Source: VYFG01 sp965248685 (GTDB taxonomy: Bacteria; Pseudomonadota; Gammaproteobacteria; Arenicellales; Poriferihabitantaceae). From it: a stretch of 64,000 nt of DNA. Shown piece after piece: positions 1 through 8,732 of the stretch. Numbering within the stretch: position 1 is the first letter of the stretch; each line of letters begins with the position of its first letter. Where the stretch lies: contig CBDFKC010000003.1 of NCBI GenBank assembly GCA_965248685.1, forward strand, positions 434,001 to 498,000, written 5' to 3'. The notes beneath the pieces were generated by a model. The model did not search any database, was not told where the DNA came from, and was given only the letters and a program-made list of their open reading frames with translations. The position numbers and the translations under genes are program-made.

Positions 1-66
1 AATACCAGCGAGACTGAGGCCAATTGGCAGCACAACTGCGGGAATTAACAGCATGAAAAGTTCCAT
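1..66 (-). CDS. 5' end of a membrane or secreted protein, cut by the window edge
   Basis: An ATG at 66 on the minus strand opens a frame that stays open to base 1 and encodes 22 residues (MELFMLLIPAVVLPIGLSLA...). The piece is entirely hydrophobic, like a first membrane helix or signal peptide. It would be the last visible gene of the minus-strand run that begins with nrdJa. Too little is present to name a family, and no strong ribosome binding site is visible. Confidence 0.35.
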   Translation of the reverse strand, partial: MELFMLLIPAVVLPIGLSLAGI

Positions 67-157
67 TAGTGGCCTGAGATAGATGAAAAAATGGGGAAAA
101 TAAGGATAACACGCCTGCGCGGATAAAATCTATTGCACCACGACCGATCCGGTTGCA

Positions 158-454
158 TCAGCGCCGTAACCACTTGAGAGGTGAAAACACGATATAAATA
201 ACGGTAAATGCCAGCAGCACAAACAAGGTATGGACGACGATACCGTCTCCATTGATCAGGTTGTAGGCAACCCGGTAGCTTGATCCCAGATTGACTTCCT
301 TAAACAAACTGACCGACCCGATCTTTATCGCCTCCTGTATCTTCAGTAGATATTCCGGATATTTGACGATCAAAAAAATTTGACAAATTAACGCCAGAGT
401 CGAGGTAAGTAACAGGCGAGAAATAAACAGGGTAAAACTGGCGATCTTGCTCAT
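158..454 (-). CDS. small inner-membrane protein, 98 aa, unknown function
   Basis: The protein has two clear hydrophobic segments (about residues 7-29 and 74-91) joined by a polar stretch, and ends in a basic tail (KWLRR). That suggests a two-pass inner-membrane protein with a loop of about 45 residues. It lies 95 bases downstream of the DUF4124-glutaredoxin gene on the same strand, so it may be transcribed with the nrdJ group. I do not recognise a family. Confidence 0.55.
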   Translation of the reverse strand: MSKIASFTLFISRLLLTSTLALICQIFLIVKYPEYLLKIQEAIKIGSVSLFKEVNLGSSYRVAYNLINGDGIVVHTLFVLLAFTVIYIVFSPLKWLRR

Positions 455-549
455 GGTAAATTCAGCGAATTGGGCAACATTTAATTTCCTCCTCTGCTCT
501 ACAGATCAGCACAGTACCAGGTTCTCGTTCAATCCCTATTCAGCGCGGA

Positions 550-1026
550 TTACAGGTTCCGTGAATTGTAAACTTTGTCGAAGGTCTCCGGACTGAATCC
601 ATTGATCCTTTTGCGGCCCACCAAAATTATCGGAACACCTGTACCATTAAGTTTTTTGTAATCCCGTTTGCCCTTTTCTGATCGCTCTATATCGTATTCA
701 GAATAGGCAATATCTTTACGCTCAAACCAGGACTTGGCCTGTTTGCATATACTGCACCAGCTGGCGCTATACATAACGACTTTGGGATTGACCGCAGATT
801 CACTATTGGCCGCACCAACAGCGGCCTTGGTATAGGAGTTAATATGAATTTCCACCTGGGTCGCACTGCTATCCCCTGGAGGCTGGTCGCTGAAGTTGAC
901 CTTTCCATTGTCGTCTACCCAACGATATATTTCGGCGTTTGCTCCGGGGTTAGACAATACAACCAGAATGACGGCCAGACTTCCTTGGCCTAGATATCGG
1001 AACAGCTTTTTTATTCCAATAGTCAC
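550..1026 (-). CDS. DUF4124-glutaredoxin fusion protein, exported
   Basis: Residues 1-31 look like a signal peptide ending ANA. Residues 32-50 are the DUF4124 signature (EIYRWVDDNGKVNFSDQPP). Residues 82-158 form a glutaredoxin fold with the redox pair C91-S-I-C94 and the cis-proline stretch GTGVPIILV. The product is probably a periplasmic thiol-disulfide protein. The gene starts 24 bases after the nrdJb stop and is likely co-transcribed with the class II reductase. The neighbourhood hints at redox chemistry for that enzyme, but the signal peptide places this protein outside the cytoplasm, so direct reduction of the reductase is doubtful. Confidence 0.85.
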   Translation of the reverse strand: MTIGIKKLFRYLGQGSLAVILVVLSNPGANAEIYRWVDDNGKVNFSDQPPGDSSATQVEIHINSYTKAAVGAANSESAVNPKVVMYSASWCSICKQAKSWFERKDIAYSEYDIERSEKGKRDYKKLNGTGVPIILVGRKRINGFSPETFDKVYNSRNL

Positions 1027-1050
1027 TTTCTAAAGATTGCTATTTCTGGT

Positions 1051-1776
1051 TTAGCCGCATTTGCTGTCACCACAATTAAGGCAGGTCATGCAGCCATCCA
1101 TCATAATTGACGCTTTAACATTGCACTTGCTGCATAGCGTTGCACTGTCAGGAAAAGCGTCGTCACTGTCTAATTCCGCAGTGGTTCCAGCCTGCCGATT
1201 CTCAAATTCCTTGCGCTTTTGTTCAATCAGCTTTTGTTGATGCTTATCGAGCCCAGGATCCTTGATCATGCCGATCATCTTGAGATGGCTCTCGATAGCG
1301 TCACCAATTTCGGCCACCAGGGAAGGCATAAATTTTCCACCCTTCTTAAAATAGCCGCCTTTGGGGTCGAATACGCTCTGTAACTCGCTTACCAGAAAAG
1401 TGACGTCGCCGCCTTTTCGAAATACCGCAGATATAATCAAGGTCAAACCCGATATCCACTGGTAGTGATCCATGTTCTTTGAGTTTATAAAAATCTCAAA
1501 GGGTCGGCGCTTTTCATAAGGCGTTTCCGGATTGAGCACCATATCGTTTATCGTAATATAGAAGGCATGCTCTGATACCGGTGTCTTAATTTTATAGGTA
1601 CTGCCAATCAGCATTTCGGGTCGAACGACCTTTTCATGCATCTGGACGATTTTGGATTGTCCCTGGTCGTCTGATCCAATAATTTGTTTATCTTCAGTGA
1701 CTTGATCAGCTGGCTTTGGATCGTTCGGCTTAACCACGTCGTAGTCGACGATTTTCTTTTCTATCTTGATACTCAT
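1051..1776 (-). CDS. nrdJb: class II ribonucleotide reductase, small C-terminal subunit NrdJb (TSCPD domain)
   Basis: This 241-residue protein matches the separately encoded C-terminal part of adenosylcobalamin-dependent ribonucleotide reductase. A TSCPD-type core spans about residues 55-165. The C-terminus is cysteine-rich: C215 and C218 (CSKC), C229, C232 and C235 (CMTCLNC) and C240. Such cysteines bind zinc and/or relay electrons to the active site in the family. The gene is 58 bases downstream of nrdJa on the same strand. The split into NrdJa and NrdJb is known from Pseudomonas, where both products are needed for activity. Confidence 0.88.
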   Translation of the reverse strand: MSIKIEKKIVDYDVVKPNDPKPADQVTEDKQIIGSDDQGQSKIVQMHEKVVRPEMLIGSTYKIKTPVSEHAFYITINDMVLNPETPYEKRRPFEIFINSKNMDHYQWISGLTLIISAVFRKGGDVTFLVSELQSVFDPKGGYFKKGGKFMPSLVAEIGDAIESHLKMIGMIKDPGLDKHQQKLIEQKRKEFENRQAGTTAELDSDDAFPDSATLCSKCNVKASIMMDGCMTCLNCGDSKCG

Positions 1777-1834
1777 TCTATTGTCTATATTGTCCGATTT
1801 CTCACGGTAGCTTCGAAGGCAGTAATTGGGCCGG

Positions 1835-4006
1835 TTAAAACCGTCCGTAGTAACCTTCCTTCAACGCATCAAATAAGTTGGCTGCGGTATGGGTTTCACC
1901 GTCGTATTCAATTTCTTCATTACCCTTAACTTCAACGGTTTCGCCATTTTCCAGAGTGAATTTGTACAGGGTATTTTCCAGATCCTGTTCTTTGACCAGA
2001 ACCCCCTGAAAAACTTCGGGGTTATAGCGAAAAGTTGTACATCCTTTAAGTCCTTTCTCCCAGGCATATTGATAAATATTCTGAAAATCCTCAAATGGAA
2101 AATCGGTTGGCACGTTGGCGGTTTTTGAAATCGACGAATCGATCCATTTTTGTGCCGCTGCCTGAACGTCGACGTGCTGCTTCGGCTTGATATCATCTGC
2201 GGTAACAAAATACTCCGGCAGTTTTTCCCCTTTGACCTCGGAACCCGGAGTCGCATTAGGATTGATCAAATGCCGATAAGCCAATAATTCATAGGAAAAT
2301 ACATCGATCTTTTCCTTGGACTTTTTGCCTTCGCGGATCACGTTACGACTGTACATATGCCCAAATGACGGCTCTATCCCATTACTTGCATTATTGCCCA
2401 GTGACAGGCTGATGGTGCCGGTTGGCGCAATCGAAGTATGGTGAGTATAACGGCAACCCTGTTGCGCAATCTGGTCCCGTAACGCTTCTGGAAATTGCTG
2501 CATATAGCGGCTATAGCGGCCCATTAAAACAGCGCCCTTGACCAGGTCTCCGACCCGGTAGCCGTCTTCCGCCATTTCCGGTCGTTGAGCCAGCATTTCC
2601 GTGGTAACGCTGTATTCTTCGGCTAACACCGGCGCAACGCCTTTTTCTCCGGCCAGGGCCACGCCAGTTTCCCAACCGACCTGGGCCATTTGCTGGGCGA
2701 CCATTTCGGTAAACTCCAGAGACTCAGCGCTGCCATACTTTACTTTCATCATGGTCAGGGTCGAACCTAGACCGAGAAACCCCATACCATGGCGGCGCTT
2801 GGCCGTTATTTCATCTCTTTGACTACCAAGGGGCAGTCCATTAATTTCCACCACGTTGTCCAACATCCGGGAAAATATCGCTACAACTTCCCGATATTTG
2901 CCCCAGTTAAATCTAGCCTCATCGGTGAATGCATTTTCGACGAACCGGGTCAGGTTTACCGAGCCTAGCAGGCAGGCGCCATAAGGCGGTAACGGCTGCT
3001 CTCCGCAGGGATTGGTCGCCCGAATGTTTTCGCAAAACCAGTTATTGTTCATTTCGTTGATGCGATCAACCAGTATAAAACCCGGCTCCGCATAGTCATA
3101 GGTGGATGCCATGATCTGGTTCCACAGCTTGCGTGCCGGTAGCGTTCGATAAATTCGGCACGCCACCTGTCCTTCTTCATTGGTCGTATAGTTTTCCGTT
3201 ATGGACCAGTTGCGCCAGATGATTTCGAATCGGTCATCATCAATTTCATGCTGGGTCGCGGGAAATGACAGCGACCAGTCGGCGTCGGCCTGGACTGCTT
3301 GCATAAATTCATCGGTAATAAGACAGGACAGATTAAACTGTCGCAGCCTGCCGTTTTCACGTTTTGCTCGAATAAAGTCCTGGATATCCGGATGACTGAT
3401 ATCAAATGTCCCCATTTGGGCACCTCGACGTCCACCGGCGGAAGACACCGTAAAGCACATCGAATCGAATATATCCATAAACGACAGCGGACCTGAGGTA
3501 TAGGCGCCGGCGCCGCTGACGAACGCACCCTTGGGCCGCAAGGTAGAGAATTCGTAACCAATACCGCAACCCGCTTTAAGAGTCAGGCCAGCCTCATGGA
3601 CCGAACCCAACACGCCGTCCATGGAGTCTGGAATGGTTTTTGACACGGTGCAGTTGATCGTGCTGGTGGCTGGCTTATGGTCCAGTGCACCGGCATTAGA
3701 GGTAATCCGCCCGGCCGGTATTGCACCATTTTGTAGCGCCCAAACAAATTTATCCTGCCACTCCCTTTGTTTCTCCTTACTGGTTTCAACCCCGGCCAAA
3801 GCCCGGGCTACCCGACCAAAGGTATCTTCGATGGTGGCATCTACCGGATCACCCTCCATGGATTTGAGGCGATATTTCTTATCCCATATATCTATAGAAG
3901 CGGATTGCAGCGCTAATTGATCGAGGGAGTTTCCTGTTTTTGCTTTATCGAGCGAATTCGCACTATTTTGCGCGTCATGTTCGGTGGCTGCATTGGCCAT
4001 CTTCAT
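1835..4006 (-). CDS. nrdJa: adenosylcobalamin-dependent ribonucleoside-diphosphate reductase, catalytic subunit NrdJa
   Basis: The product makes deoxynucleotides with a coenzyme B12 radical and works with or without oxygen. At 723 residues it carries the reductase barrel hallmarks: NCTVSKTIPDSMDG near residue 117, the finger-loop motif NPCGEQPL near 326-333 with the catalytic Asn, Cys and Glu, YGACLLGSVNLT just after, and SIAPTGTISLSLGNNASNG near 525. The final residues after about 660 read as a short accessory segment. The start follows a purine-rich GAGGAAGAAAGAGA; a second Met lies two codons inside. The gene heads an operon with nrdJb and lies downstream of an NrdR-like operator. Confidence 0.93.
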   Translation of the reverse strand: MKMANAATEHDAQNSANSLDKAKTGNSLDQLALQSASIDIWDKKYRLKSMEGDPVDATIEDTFGRVARALAGVETSKEKQREWQDKFVWALQNGAIPAGRITSNAGALDHKPATSTINCTVSKTIPDSMDGVLGSVHEAGLTLKAGCGIGYEFSTLRPKGAFVSGAGAYTSGPLSFMDIFDSMCFTVSSAGGRRGAQMGTFDISHPDIQDFIRAKRENGRLRQFNLSCLITDEFMQAVQADADWSLSFPATQHEIDDDRFEIIWRNWSITENYTTNEEGQVACRIYRTLPARKLWNQIMASTYDYAEPGFILVDRINEMNNNWFCENIRATNPCGEQPLPPYGACLLGSVNLTRFVENAFTDEARFNWGKYREVVAIFSRMLDNVVEINGLPLGSQRDEITAKRRHGMGFLGLGSTLTMMKVKYGSAESLEFTEMVAQQMAQVGWETGVALAGEKGVAPVLAEEYSVTTEMLAQRPEMAEDGYRVGDLVKGAVLMGRYSRYMQQFPEALRDQIAQQGCRYTHHTSIAPTGTISLSLGNNASNGIEPSFGHMYSRNVIREGKKSKEKIDVFSYELLAYRHLINPNATPGSEVKGEKLPEYFVTADDIKPKQHVDVQAAAQKWIDSSISKTANVPTDFPFEDFQNIYQYAWEKGLKGCTTFRYNPEVFQGVLVKEQDLENTLYKFTLENGETVEVKGNEEIEYDGETHTAANLFDALKEGYYGRF

Positions 4007-4152
4007 TCTCTTTCTTCCTCTTATTGCTTAATCTAATTGGTCAAATAATAATCTACCTCCCTGTTTTTCACGTTTTGCACAATTTAAGAAGCTTCCTTAC
4101 CTCTTATTTCCAACCTACTGATTTTCCCGAATAAAATTTTCAAAAATTCCAA

Positions 4153-4200
4153 GGACTATATATAGTGTTGGAAGAGCGATATTAAACCCAAGATATGGGA
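4153..4200 (-). promoter_or_regulatory. NrdR-type operator, one strong and one weak box
   Basis: Positions 4153-4168 read ggactatatatagtgt, a close match to the NrdR box consensus acaCwATATaTwGtgt. NrdR normally binds two boxes about three helical turns apart. A weaker partner, aacccaagatatggga at 4185-4200, is centred 32 bases away. The pair lies 150-190 bases upstream of nrdJa in an otherwise empty interval, where a repressor of ribonucleotide reductase genes would act. The first box is clear in the sequence; the second is inference from its spacing. Confidence 0.7.
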
Positions 4201-4433
4201 TTCGTCAAAGGAATTTTCCTAACCCAGTCTTTTCAAGGGGTTATCAAAGCTGACCTGAGCCGGATTTATCCAGGTTGAATTATTTCTCCAAATTTGAGCA
4301 GCAGGGACCGCTAAAACTGCTTAAAAGTTGGGCATAAAATGGTTGGTAGTGAAATAGATGTCAAATCCTTGGATAAAACGTGGTTTTTAACTAACAGCAT
4401 GACGGTTTTAGACATATTCGGTGGAATGGCGGT

Positions 4434-4452
4434 TGTATCAACTCTTGATACA
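4434..4452. promoter_or_regulatory. perfect 8-bp inverted repeat ahead of the protease-rimK operon
   Basis: TGTATCAA - ctc - TTGATACA forms a perfect 19-base dyad ending 33 bases before the start codon at 4486. The place suits an operator overlapping the promoter or leader, or a short 5' hairpin in the transcript. No T-run follows, so it is unlikely to be a terminator. No regulator is assigned. Confidence 0.45.
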
Positions 4453-4485
4453 GGGTAACTTGCGCGATTTTTCAGTGGTTTACAG

Positions 4486-4992
4486 ATGAATCAGACCAAA
4501 GTCAGACCAAAAATTGGCTGGCGCGAACGGGTTGGGCTGCCAGATCTAGGTATCAAATGGATCAAAGCCAAGATTGATACCGGCGCCCGCACTTCTGCCT
4601 TAAGCGCGATAGCAGTAGAAGAATTTGAGCAGAACGGGCAGGCTATGGTCCGGTTCGAAGTAGTAACCCGGCATAATAAACGGTCCCCAGAAATAACTTA
4701 TACCTGCATTGCACCGGTAATTGATAGCCGGGATATTACCAACTCAGGGGGACACCGGGAGCACCGAATTGTCATCCGCACCCGGCTCCAAATTGGATTG
4801 ACATCTGCTCTGGTAGAGATCACCCTTACCAATCGCGGATCCATGAAGTTTCCGATGTTAGTAGGACGGTCAGCTATAAAGAGTCGTTACCTGGTGCATC
4901 CAGGCCGCTCGTATCTGGCGGGCAAACCCGGGAGCAAAAAATCCAAAAAAACAATTAAAAAACCAAAAGTTTCGGGGCAAACCAAATTATGA
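4486..4992 (+). CDS. retropepsin-like ATP-dependent zinc protease family protein (RimB-like)
   Basis: The 168-residue protein matches the short zinc-protease family often found beside RimK. The key element is KAKIDTGARTSALSA at residues 27-41, the DTGA motif of a retropepsin-like aspartyl fold. The RHNKRSPEITYTC strand and the LTNRGSMKFPMLVGRSAI motif near the end complete the domain. In Pseudomonas the related RimB acts with RimK on modified ribosomal protein S6. The stop overlaps the rimK start by four bases (ATGA), so the two are translationally coupled. Confidence 0.85.
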   Translation: MNQTKVRPKIGWRERVGLPDLGIKWIKAKIDTGARTSALSAIAVEEFEQNGQAMVRFEVVTRHNKRSPEITYTCIAPVIDSRDITNSGGHREHRIVIRTRLQIGLTSALVEITLTNRGSMKFPMLVGRSAIKSRYLVHPGRSYLAGKPGSKKSKKTIKKPKVSGQTKL

Positions 4993-5900
4993 ATATAGCA
5001 ATACTATCGAGAAATCGCGCGTTGTATTCGACTCGCCGACTGGTAGAGGCGGCGGAGTTAAAAGGCCACAACGTTCAGATTCTGGACCACCTGCGATGTT
5101 TTATGGATATCACATCAGACAAGCCCACCATCCACTATGGAAATAAGGAGTTTGACAGCAAGGATTTCGACGCCGTGATTCCACGGATCGGGGCATCGGT
5201 TACCTACTACGGTACTGCCATCGTACGTCAATTTGAGATGATGAACATTTACAGCGTCAACGAATCTGTCGCAATTACCCGGTCCAGAGATAAATTGCGA
5301 TCGTTGCAAATTCTGTCCCGCAAGCGCCTGGGAATGCCGACCACCGCATTTGCTCATTCAGTTAAAGACGTCGAAGCGGTTATCGCCGAAGTTGGCGGTG
5401 CACCGCTGGTCATCAAGTTACTCGAAGGTACCCAGGGTAAAGGAGTGGTATTGGCGGAAACCCACAAGGCGGCGGAAAGCGTAATTCAAGCGTTTATGGG
5501 GCTTAAGGCTAATATCCTGGTCCAGGAATTTATCAAGGAAGCCCGGGGTAGTGATATCCGTTGTCTGGTAGTAGACGGTAAAGTTATTGCGGCAATGGAA
5601 CGCACTGCACCACCGGGAGAATTTCGCTCAAACCTGCATCGCGGCGGAACCGCCCAGTTGGTCAAATTGACTCCCAAAGAACGGGGTACCGCGGTTAAGG
5701 CAGCGAAAGCCATGGGACTCAATGTCTGCGGCGTGGACCTGCTGCGCTCGGCCCGGGGTCCGTTGGTTATGGAAGTCAATTCGTCACCAGGATTACAGGG
5801 TATAGAGACCGCCACCGGTAAGGACGTTGCTGGAATGATTATCGATTTCACGGTTGCCAATGCCAAACCGAAGAGAACCAAAACTCGTGGTACTGGCTAA
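4989..5900 (+). CDS. rimK: RimK-type alpha-L-glutamate ligase (ATP-grasp)
   Basis: RimK adds glutamate residues to the C-terminus of ribosomal protein S6 using ATP. The 303 residues show the full family plan: an N-terminal domain ending in VIPRIGASVTYYG, then an ATP-grasp domain with the substrate loop KLLEGTQGKGVVLAE, the VQEFIKEARGSDIRCLVVDG strand, the RTAPPGEFRSNLHRGG loop and the metal-binding end VMEVNSSPGLQGIE. Length equals that of E. coli RimK (300). The start overlaps the upstream protease gene by four bases and the downstream deacylase gene begins 47 bases before its stop. Confidence 0.93.
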   Translation: MNIAILSRNRALYSTRRLVEAAELKGHNVQILDHLRCFMDITSDKPTIHYGNKEFDSKDFDAVIPRIGASVTYYGTAIVRQFEMMNIYSVNESVAITRSRDKLRSLQILSRKRLGMPTTAFAHSVKDVEAVIAEVGGAPLVIKLLEGTQGKGVVLAETHKAAESVIQAFMGLKANILVQEFIKEARGSDIRCLVVDGKVIAAMERTAPPGEFRSNLHRGGTAQLVKLTPKERGTAVKAAKAMGLNVCGVDLLRSARGPLVMEVNSSPGLQGIETATGKDVAGMIIDFTVANAKPKRTKTRGTG

Positions 5901-6924
5901 AAACGAATCATTTTTTATCGATGGGGAGGAGGTTCTCCCGGGTCAAAAGAGGGTAATTAATCTGACCTTGCCGAGCCTGTACACCATGCAGAGCTCACTT
6001 AATCTGGCGGTTCACGTGGTCAACGGTAAGCGACCAGGTCCCCGTTTATTTGTCTGCGCTGCCCTCCATGGCGACGAAATCAACGGAGTTGAAATCATTC
6101 GGCGATTGTTTCGACGCAGGGCGATTAGTGACATCAGCGGAACCTTGGTGGCAATTCCAATCGTTAATGTCTTCGGCATCGTCCAGCATTCGCGCTATCT
6201 GCCCGACGGTCGAGATTTAAACCGGTCGTTTCCGGGCCTGGAAAAAGGATCCCTTGCGTCCAGGCTCGCTCATGTTTTTACCGAACAAATTGTCAAACAA
6301 TGTACCCATGGCATCGACCTGCATACTGCTGCCTGGCATCGAACCAATTTGCCCCAGATCAGGGCCAATCTGGACGACCCCGCAACCCTGGAGTTAGCTA
6401 AATCCTTCGGTGTACCCGTGGTGATCAATTCCAAAATTCGGGATGGGTCCCTTAGAGAAGCGGCCGGAGAACTGGGCCTGCCCATGTTGGTATACGAAGC
6501 TGGGGAGGCATTGCGATTCAATCCAATCTCGATCCGGGCTGGGGTCCAGGGTCTGGTTTCCGTAATGCGTCATCTCAAAATGTTGCCCGCGGAAAACCAC
6601 AAACATAAAATTTCTGAACCATTCATCTCCCAGACCAGTACATGGGTTCGCGCGCCAACCAGCGGCATACTGCACAGTCGACGCGCACTGGGTGACAAAG
6701 TATCCAATGGCGATCTACTCGGCCTGATTTCCGACCCATCGGATTGTTTTAAGAATTCCCAGGAAGAAATTCGCACCCAGGTCGATGGCATCGTAATTGG
6801 TCATACCCGCCTGCCCCTGGTTAATGAAGGCGATGCATTGTTTCATGTCGCCAGTTTCGAAAATGCCGGAGAAGTAGCCGCTGGACTCGAGTCATTTCAA
6901 TACCAGGACCTAAATGCTGACTAG
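5854..6924 (+). CDS. succinylglutamate desuccinylase/aspartoacylase family zinc hydrolase
   Basis: This zinc amidohydrolase (356 aa) belongs to the AstE/aspartoacylase group of M14-like enzymes. Visible motifs are the metal-binding LHGDEINGVEIIRRL (His and Glu), the DGRDLNRSFPG substrate loop, the third ligand in GIDLHTA and the catalytic Glu in VYEAGE. A C-terminal barrel-sandwich-like domain follows, with GDALFHV near the end. The first start overlaps rimK by 47 bases, so a later start is possible. Its place after RimK suggests action on an acylated or glutamylated product, which is inference. Confidence 0.87.
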   Translation: MPMPNRREPKLVVLAKNESFFIDGEEVLPGQKRVINLTLPSLYTMQSSLNLAVHVVNGKRPGPRLFVCAALHGDEINGVEIIRRLFRRRAISDISGTLVAIPIVNVFGIVQHSRYLPDGRDLNRSFPGLEKGSLASRLAHVFTEQIVKQCTHGIDLHTAAWHRTNLPQIRANLDDPATLELAKSFGVPVVINSKIRDGSLREAAGELGLPMLVYEAGEALRFNPISIRAGVQGLVSVMRHLKMLPAENHKHKISEPFISQTSTWVRAPTSGILHSRRALGDKVSNGDLLGLISDPSDCFKNSQEEIRTQVDGIVIGHTRLPLVNEGDALFHVASFENAGEVAAGLESFQYQDLNAD

Positions 6925-7051
6925 GTCAGTCCATGTGAGCTTGGCTCATCCCTTGTTCAACACTTGCTCAATCCTATCTCTTGTATCAATTGTTCATAGT
7001 TAGTCATGAAATTAGAGACAAGACCACCAATCCCGAGCCCGGCAAAATTAA

Positions 7052-7408
7052 CTACGAGCCGTCTTCGGCAAGTTCATGGTGGAAATAGAAAATATTCCCA
7101 TCGAGATCCCTGATGGTAAATTGCCGCAGTCCCCACGGCTTGTTTTCAATCGGTTCAACAATTTCTGCACCGGTTTCGATCAACTCGGCATAAAGGGCGT
7201 CGACATCATCTGAAAATATCCAGCTTACCGCGGGTTCAAATGCGCCCCTTCTCTGCCTGAAAAATAATGCGGTTTCGCCGTTGGATACCGCACCAATTTC
7301 TCCTGGGACTGTCCACTCGATTTTACAGCCCAATACGTCCCGGTAATATTCTTGGGCATGCTCCACGTTCGCCACCGGTAATTCCGGTACGGGTTGGTTG
7401 ATTTTCAT
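7052..7408 (-). CDS. VOC (glyoxalase/bleomycin-resistance) family protein
   Basis: A single VOC domain of 118 residues when started at the internal Met (MKINQPVPELPVANVEHA), which matches where the family begins; the frame could extend to 7435. Typical elements are VANVEHAQEYYRDVLGC, WIFSDDVDALYAEL and the closing IRDLDGNIFYFHHE with a probable metal Glu. Members bind metals or small ligands, as antibiotic-resistance or isomerase-type proteins. Substrate is unknown. A VanZ-family gene lies just upstream on the same strand. Confidence 0.82.
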   Translation of the reverse strand: MKINQPVPELPVANVEHAQEYYRDVLGCKIEWTVPGEIGAVSNGETALFFRQRRGAFEPAVSWIFSDDVDALYAELIETGAEIVEPIENKPWGLRQFTIRDLDGNIFYFHHELAEDGS

Positions 7409-7447
7409 AGTGAAATATTCTTGATACGCCCGCAAATTAGAACCAAT

Positions 7448-7786
7448 CTAGTCACCTTGCCGCTGGTAGCGTTGTACCGCGGTCACGATCAGCCCACCGA
7501 AAACCACCCCTACTACATTTGCCGCCAGATCATAGCCCGACATAAATCTGTCCGGGATAAACGATTGGGCTATTTCCATCAATCCGCTATAGCCAACGAT
7601 TCCAACGCAGACAATATAATAGGCGCGTAATTCCCGAAACACACCGTATCCCAGTAGAGCGAAAACAAAATATAACAGCAGGTGAATCGCCTTGTCCGAG
7701 GAACCTATAGACAAACCCGTGATTGGTCGTAGCGAGACATAAGTCACGAAGATCCAATACCCCAGCAACAAAAACCTATACAACAT
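7448..7786 (-). CDS. VanZ family membrane protein
   Basis: Started at the internal Met (MLYRFLLLGYWIFVTYVSLRP), the protein has about 112 residues and four hydrophobic helices. The family signature is DKAIHLLLYFVFALLGY, followed by GLMEIAQSFIPDRFMSGYDLAANVVGVVFG with its conserved Glu and Asp. The frame is open to 7834, but the extra 16 residues are polar and look non-native. VanZ proteins modify resistance to lipoglycopeptides in some species; here the role is unknown. Confidence 0.83.
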   Translation of the reverse strand: MLYRFLLLGYWIFVTYVSLRPITGLSIGSSDKAIHLLLYFVFALLGYGVFRELRAYYIVCVGIVGYSGLMEIAQSFIPDRFMSGYDLAANVVGVVFGGLIVTAVQRYQRQGD

Positions 7787-7880
7787 TATTTGCTCAAAAC
7801 CTGACTGCTCAACACTGATAGACTCTTTTAACACAGCGTCCCAGACACAGAATTAGAACAATGTACTTTATCAGCGAGGA

Positions 7881-8711
7881 TTATCTGAGATTAAATCCTT
7901 GATCCCGGATATATCGACCAAAATCGTCCCGGGCAGGTTGAGAGTATTGCCGTGTTCGATTTTCTGACCAGCCGTAGTTCGCCGACACGCCCATTTGTTT
8001 AACATGACGTTGTTGATCTGGCGGGGTTTTTTCAAGCGCCTCCCTTCGCTGATCATAGGCAGCAACGTCTTCAAGTAGATTGTCGTCGATGTACCGGTCA
8101 GTCATTACGGTAGTCGACAAGGGAAGTCGCATACTGATTCCAGGCTGATCATTGGGCCAGCCTACACATAGTCCCGCCACCGGAAATACGTGTTGGGGTA
8201 GGGTCAGCTCGTGAGACAGAGACTGAATATGGTCTCGAATCTCACTGACAGGGCAACAGCCAAGACCAACAGATTCCGCGGCCACGATAAAGGTCTGCAT
8301 ACAGATTCCCACGTCAACGGCGGCATTCATAAAGGCATCAAGGTGGTCATTGGCAAACGAATGCCCTCTCCAGGACGACAATTTCCGGATGCGACGACTG
8401 TCGCCACACCACACCAGAAAAACTGGAGCCTTGGCGACCCATTGGGTTTTATCGGATGCTTTCGCAATCCGTCTTTGTTTATCCTTGTCTTGGATATGAA
8501 TCACGCATGCCTGCTGAAGATCAGACTTGGAGGGTGCGGAAAAAGCGGTTGCAAAAAGTGTCTGGAGCAAATCAGTGGAAACCGTCTCATCAGAAAATGT
8601 CCGGTGACTACGCCGATTCAAAATTGCCTCAATAGTTTTATTCTCTACGACGGTATTACCCAGATCACCAGGCAAGCCGAATCGATTTTGAATAAGTTTA
8701 TTTAAATTCAT
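7881..8711 (-). CDS. nitroreductase family FMN oxidoreductase (NfsA/FRP-like)
   Basis: The 276 residues fit the NADPH-dependent FMN nitroreductase family. The N-terminal FMN-phosphate motif is NRRSHRTFSDETV. The middle carries AAVDVGICMQTFIVAAESVGLGCCPVSEIR, and the GLCVGWPND segment closes the core. A C-terminal arm with NYGWSENRTRQYSQPARDDFG is typical of the NfsA/FRP branch. It probably reduces nitro compounds or quinones using NAD(P)H. A YciI-family gene lies 21 bases upstream on the same strand and may be co-transcribed. Confidence 0.88.
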   Translation of the reverse strand: MNLNKLIQNRFGLPGDLGNTVVENKTIEAILNRRSHRTFSDETVSTDLLQTLFATAFSAPSKSDLQQACVIHIQDKDKQRRIAKASDKTQWVAKAPVFLVWCGDSRRIRKLSSWRGHSFANDHLDAFMNAAVDVGICMQTFIVAAESVGLGCCPVSEIRDHIQSLSHELTLPQHVFPVAGLCVGWPNDQPGISMRLPLSTTVMTDRYIDDNLLEDVAAYDQRREALEKTPPDQQRHVKQMGVSANYGWSENRTRQYSQPARDDFGRYIRDQGFNLR

Positions 8712-8732
8712 CCTAATCTCTTATATAGGTCG

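Larger units (their letters stand above)
4007..4485. other. 479-base divergent intergenic region between nrdJa and the RimK operon
   Basis: No convincing gene is present. It holds the NrdR-type boxes near the nrdJa side and a perfect palindrome next to the plus-strand operon. I looked for a cobalamin riboswitch because the enzyme needs B12, but saw no B12-box sequence on either strand. The rest is AT-rich and should carry the promoters for both directions. Confidence 0.6.

Noticed and set aside
4007..4485. Cobalamin riboswitch ahead of the B12-dependent reductase
   Set aside because: No B12-box-like sequence or characteristic helices were found on the minus strand; the NrdR box explains the region better.
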